Part shown: one piece after another, positions 7,943 through 7,954 of the stretch
How the letters are laid out: each line of letters opens with the position of its first letter
Numbering within the stretch: the first letter of the stretch is position 1
Source of the DNA: Peptostreptococcaceae bacterium
GTDB taxonomy: Bacteria > Bacillota_A > Clostridia > Peptostreptococcales > Anaerovoracaceae
Length of the DNA: 7,954 bases
Direction of reading: 5' to 3'
NCBI GenBank assembly: GCA_016650135.1
Contig: JAENWH010000070.1
Location: 1-7,954, forward strand
Notes under the pieces: model-generated
Told to the model about the DNA's origin: nothing
The model's database searches: none
What the model saw: only the letters and a program-made list of their open reading frames with translations
Position numbers and translations under genes: made by a program

Positions 7943-7954
7943 AAGTTTCCTGTA
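7943..7954 (-). promoter_or_regulatory. possible 3' end of a TPP riboswitch (body outside window)
   Basis: The first bases of the minus strand read TACAGGAAACTT. TPP riboswitches end in a GCGUAGGGA-like segment. If the preceding bases outside the window are GCG, this would be a variant of that end, about 50-60 nt before thiS, the usual place for it. The diagnostic CUGAGA and ACCUGAUC elements would lie beyond the edge and cannot be seen, so this is an expectation from context more than a detection. Confidence 0.25.

Overview
The window looks like chromosome of a member of the Bacteroidota. Start codons generally lack a clear Shine-Dalgarno sequence and sit behind A/T-rich leaders. The thiamine gene order is one I associate with that phylum, and a decayed TraA/ParA gene of the kind carried by Bacteroides conjugative transposons lies beside it. 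Family assignments come from reading motifs by eye; no search was run.

Most of the window (969-7893, minus strand) is one thiamine biosynthesis cluster. In transcription order, right to left, it reads thiS, thiC, a TenI/ThiE-like gene, thiD, thiE, thiG, thiH and a thiF-type E1 gene. From the TenI-like gene to thiG the genes overlap by 4-14 nt or nearly touch, which suggests one transcript with translational coupling. ThiC makes HMP-P from AIR and ThiD phosphorylates it to HMP-PP. ThiS, ThiF, ThiG and ThiH build the thiazole: ThiF activates the ThiS C-terminus, ThiH supplies dehydroglycine from tyrosine, and ThiG closes the ring. The TenI-like protein may aromatise the thiazole, and ThiE joins both halves into thiamine phosphate. 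The last kinase (ThiL), Dxs, a cysteine desulfurase and any transporter are not in the window.

The right edge (7894-7954) is the 5' leader of the cluster. It holds an A/T-rich inverted repeat right against the thiS start and, at the very edge, what may be the last bases of a TPP riboswitch whose body lies outside. The 263-nt gap between thiS and thiC (7427-7689) has no gene but contains three hairpins, two of which are related copies of a REP-like palindrome.

The left 960 bases are accessory DNA. A partial minus-strand gene of unknown function runs off the left edge. Divergent to it, behind a region with a 13-bp inverted repeat and a 16-bp palindrome, is a plus-strand traA/parA pseudogene. 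It carries a 4-bp tandem duplication, a probable 11-nt deletion, a 1-nt loss and a 3' truncation. It ends about 30 nt from the end of the thi cluster, so the boundary between mobile remnant and core genes is near 908-968. I saw nothing that amounts to a new biological system; the points most worth checking are the unusual ThiF-type protein, the REP-like pair and the possible riboswitch.
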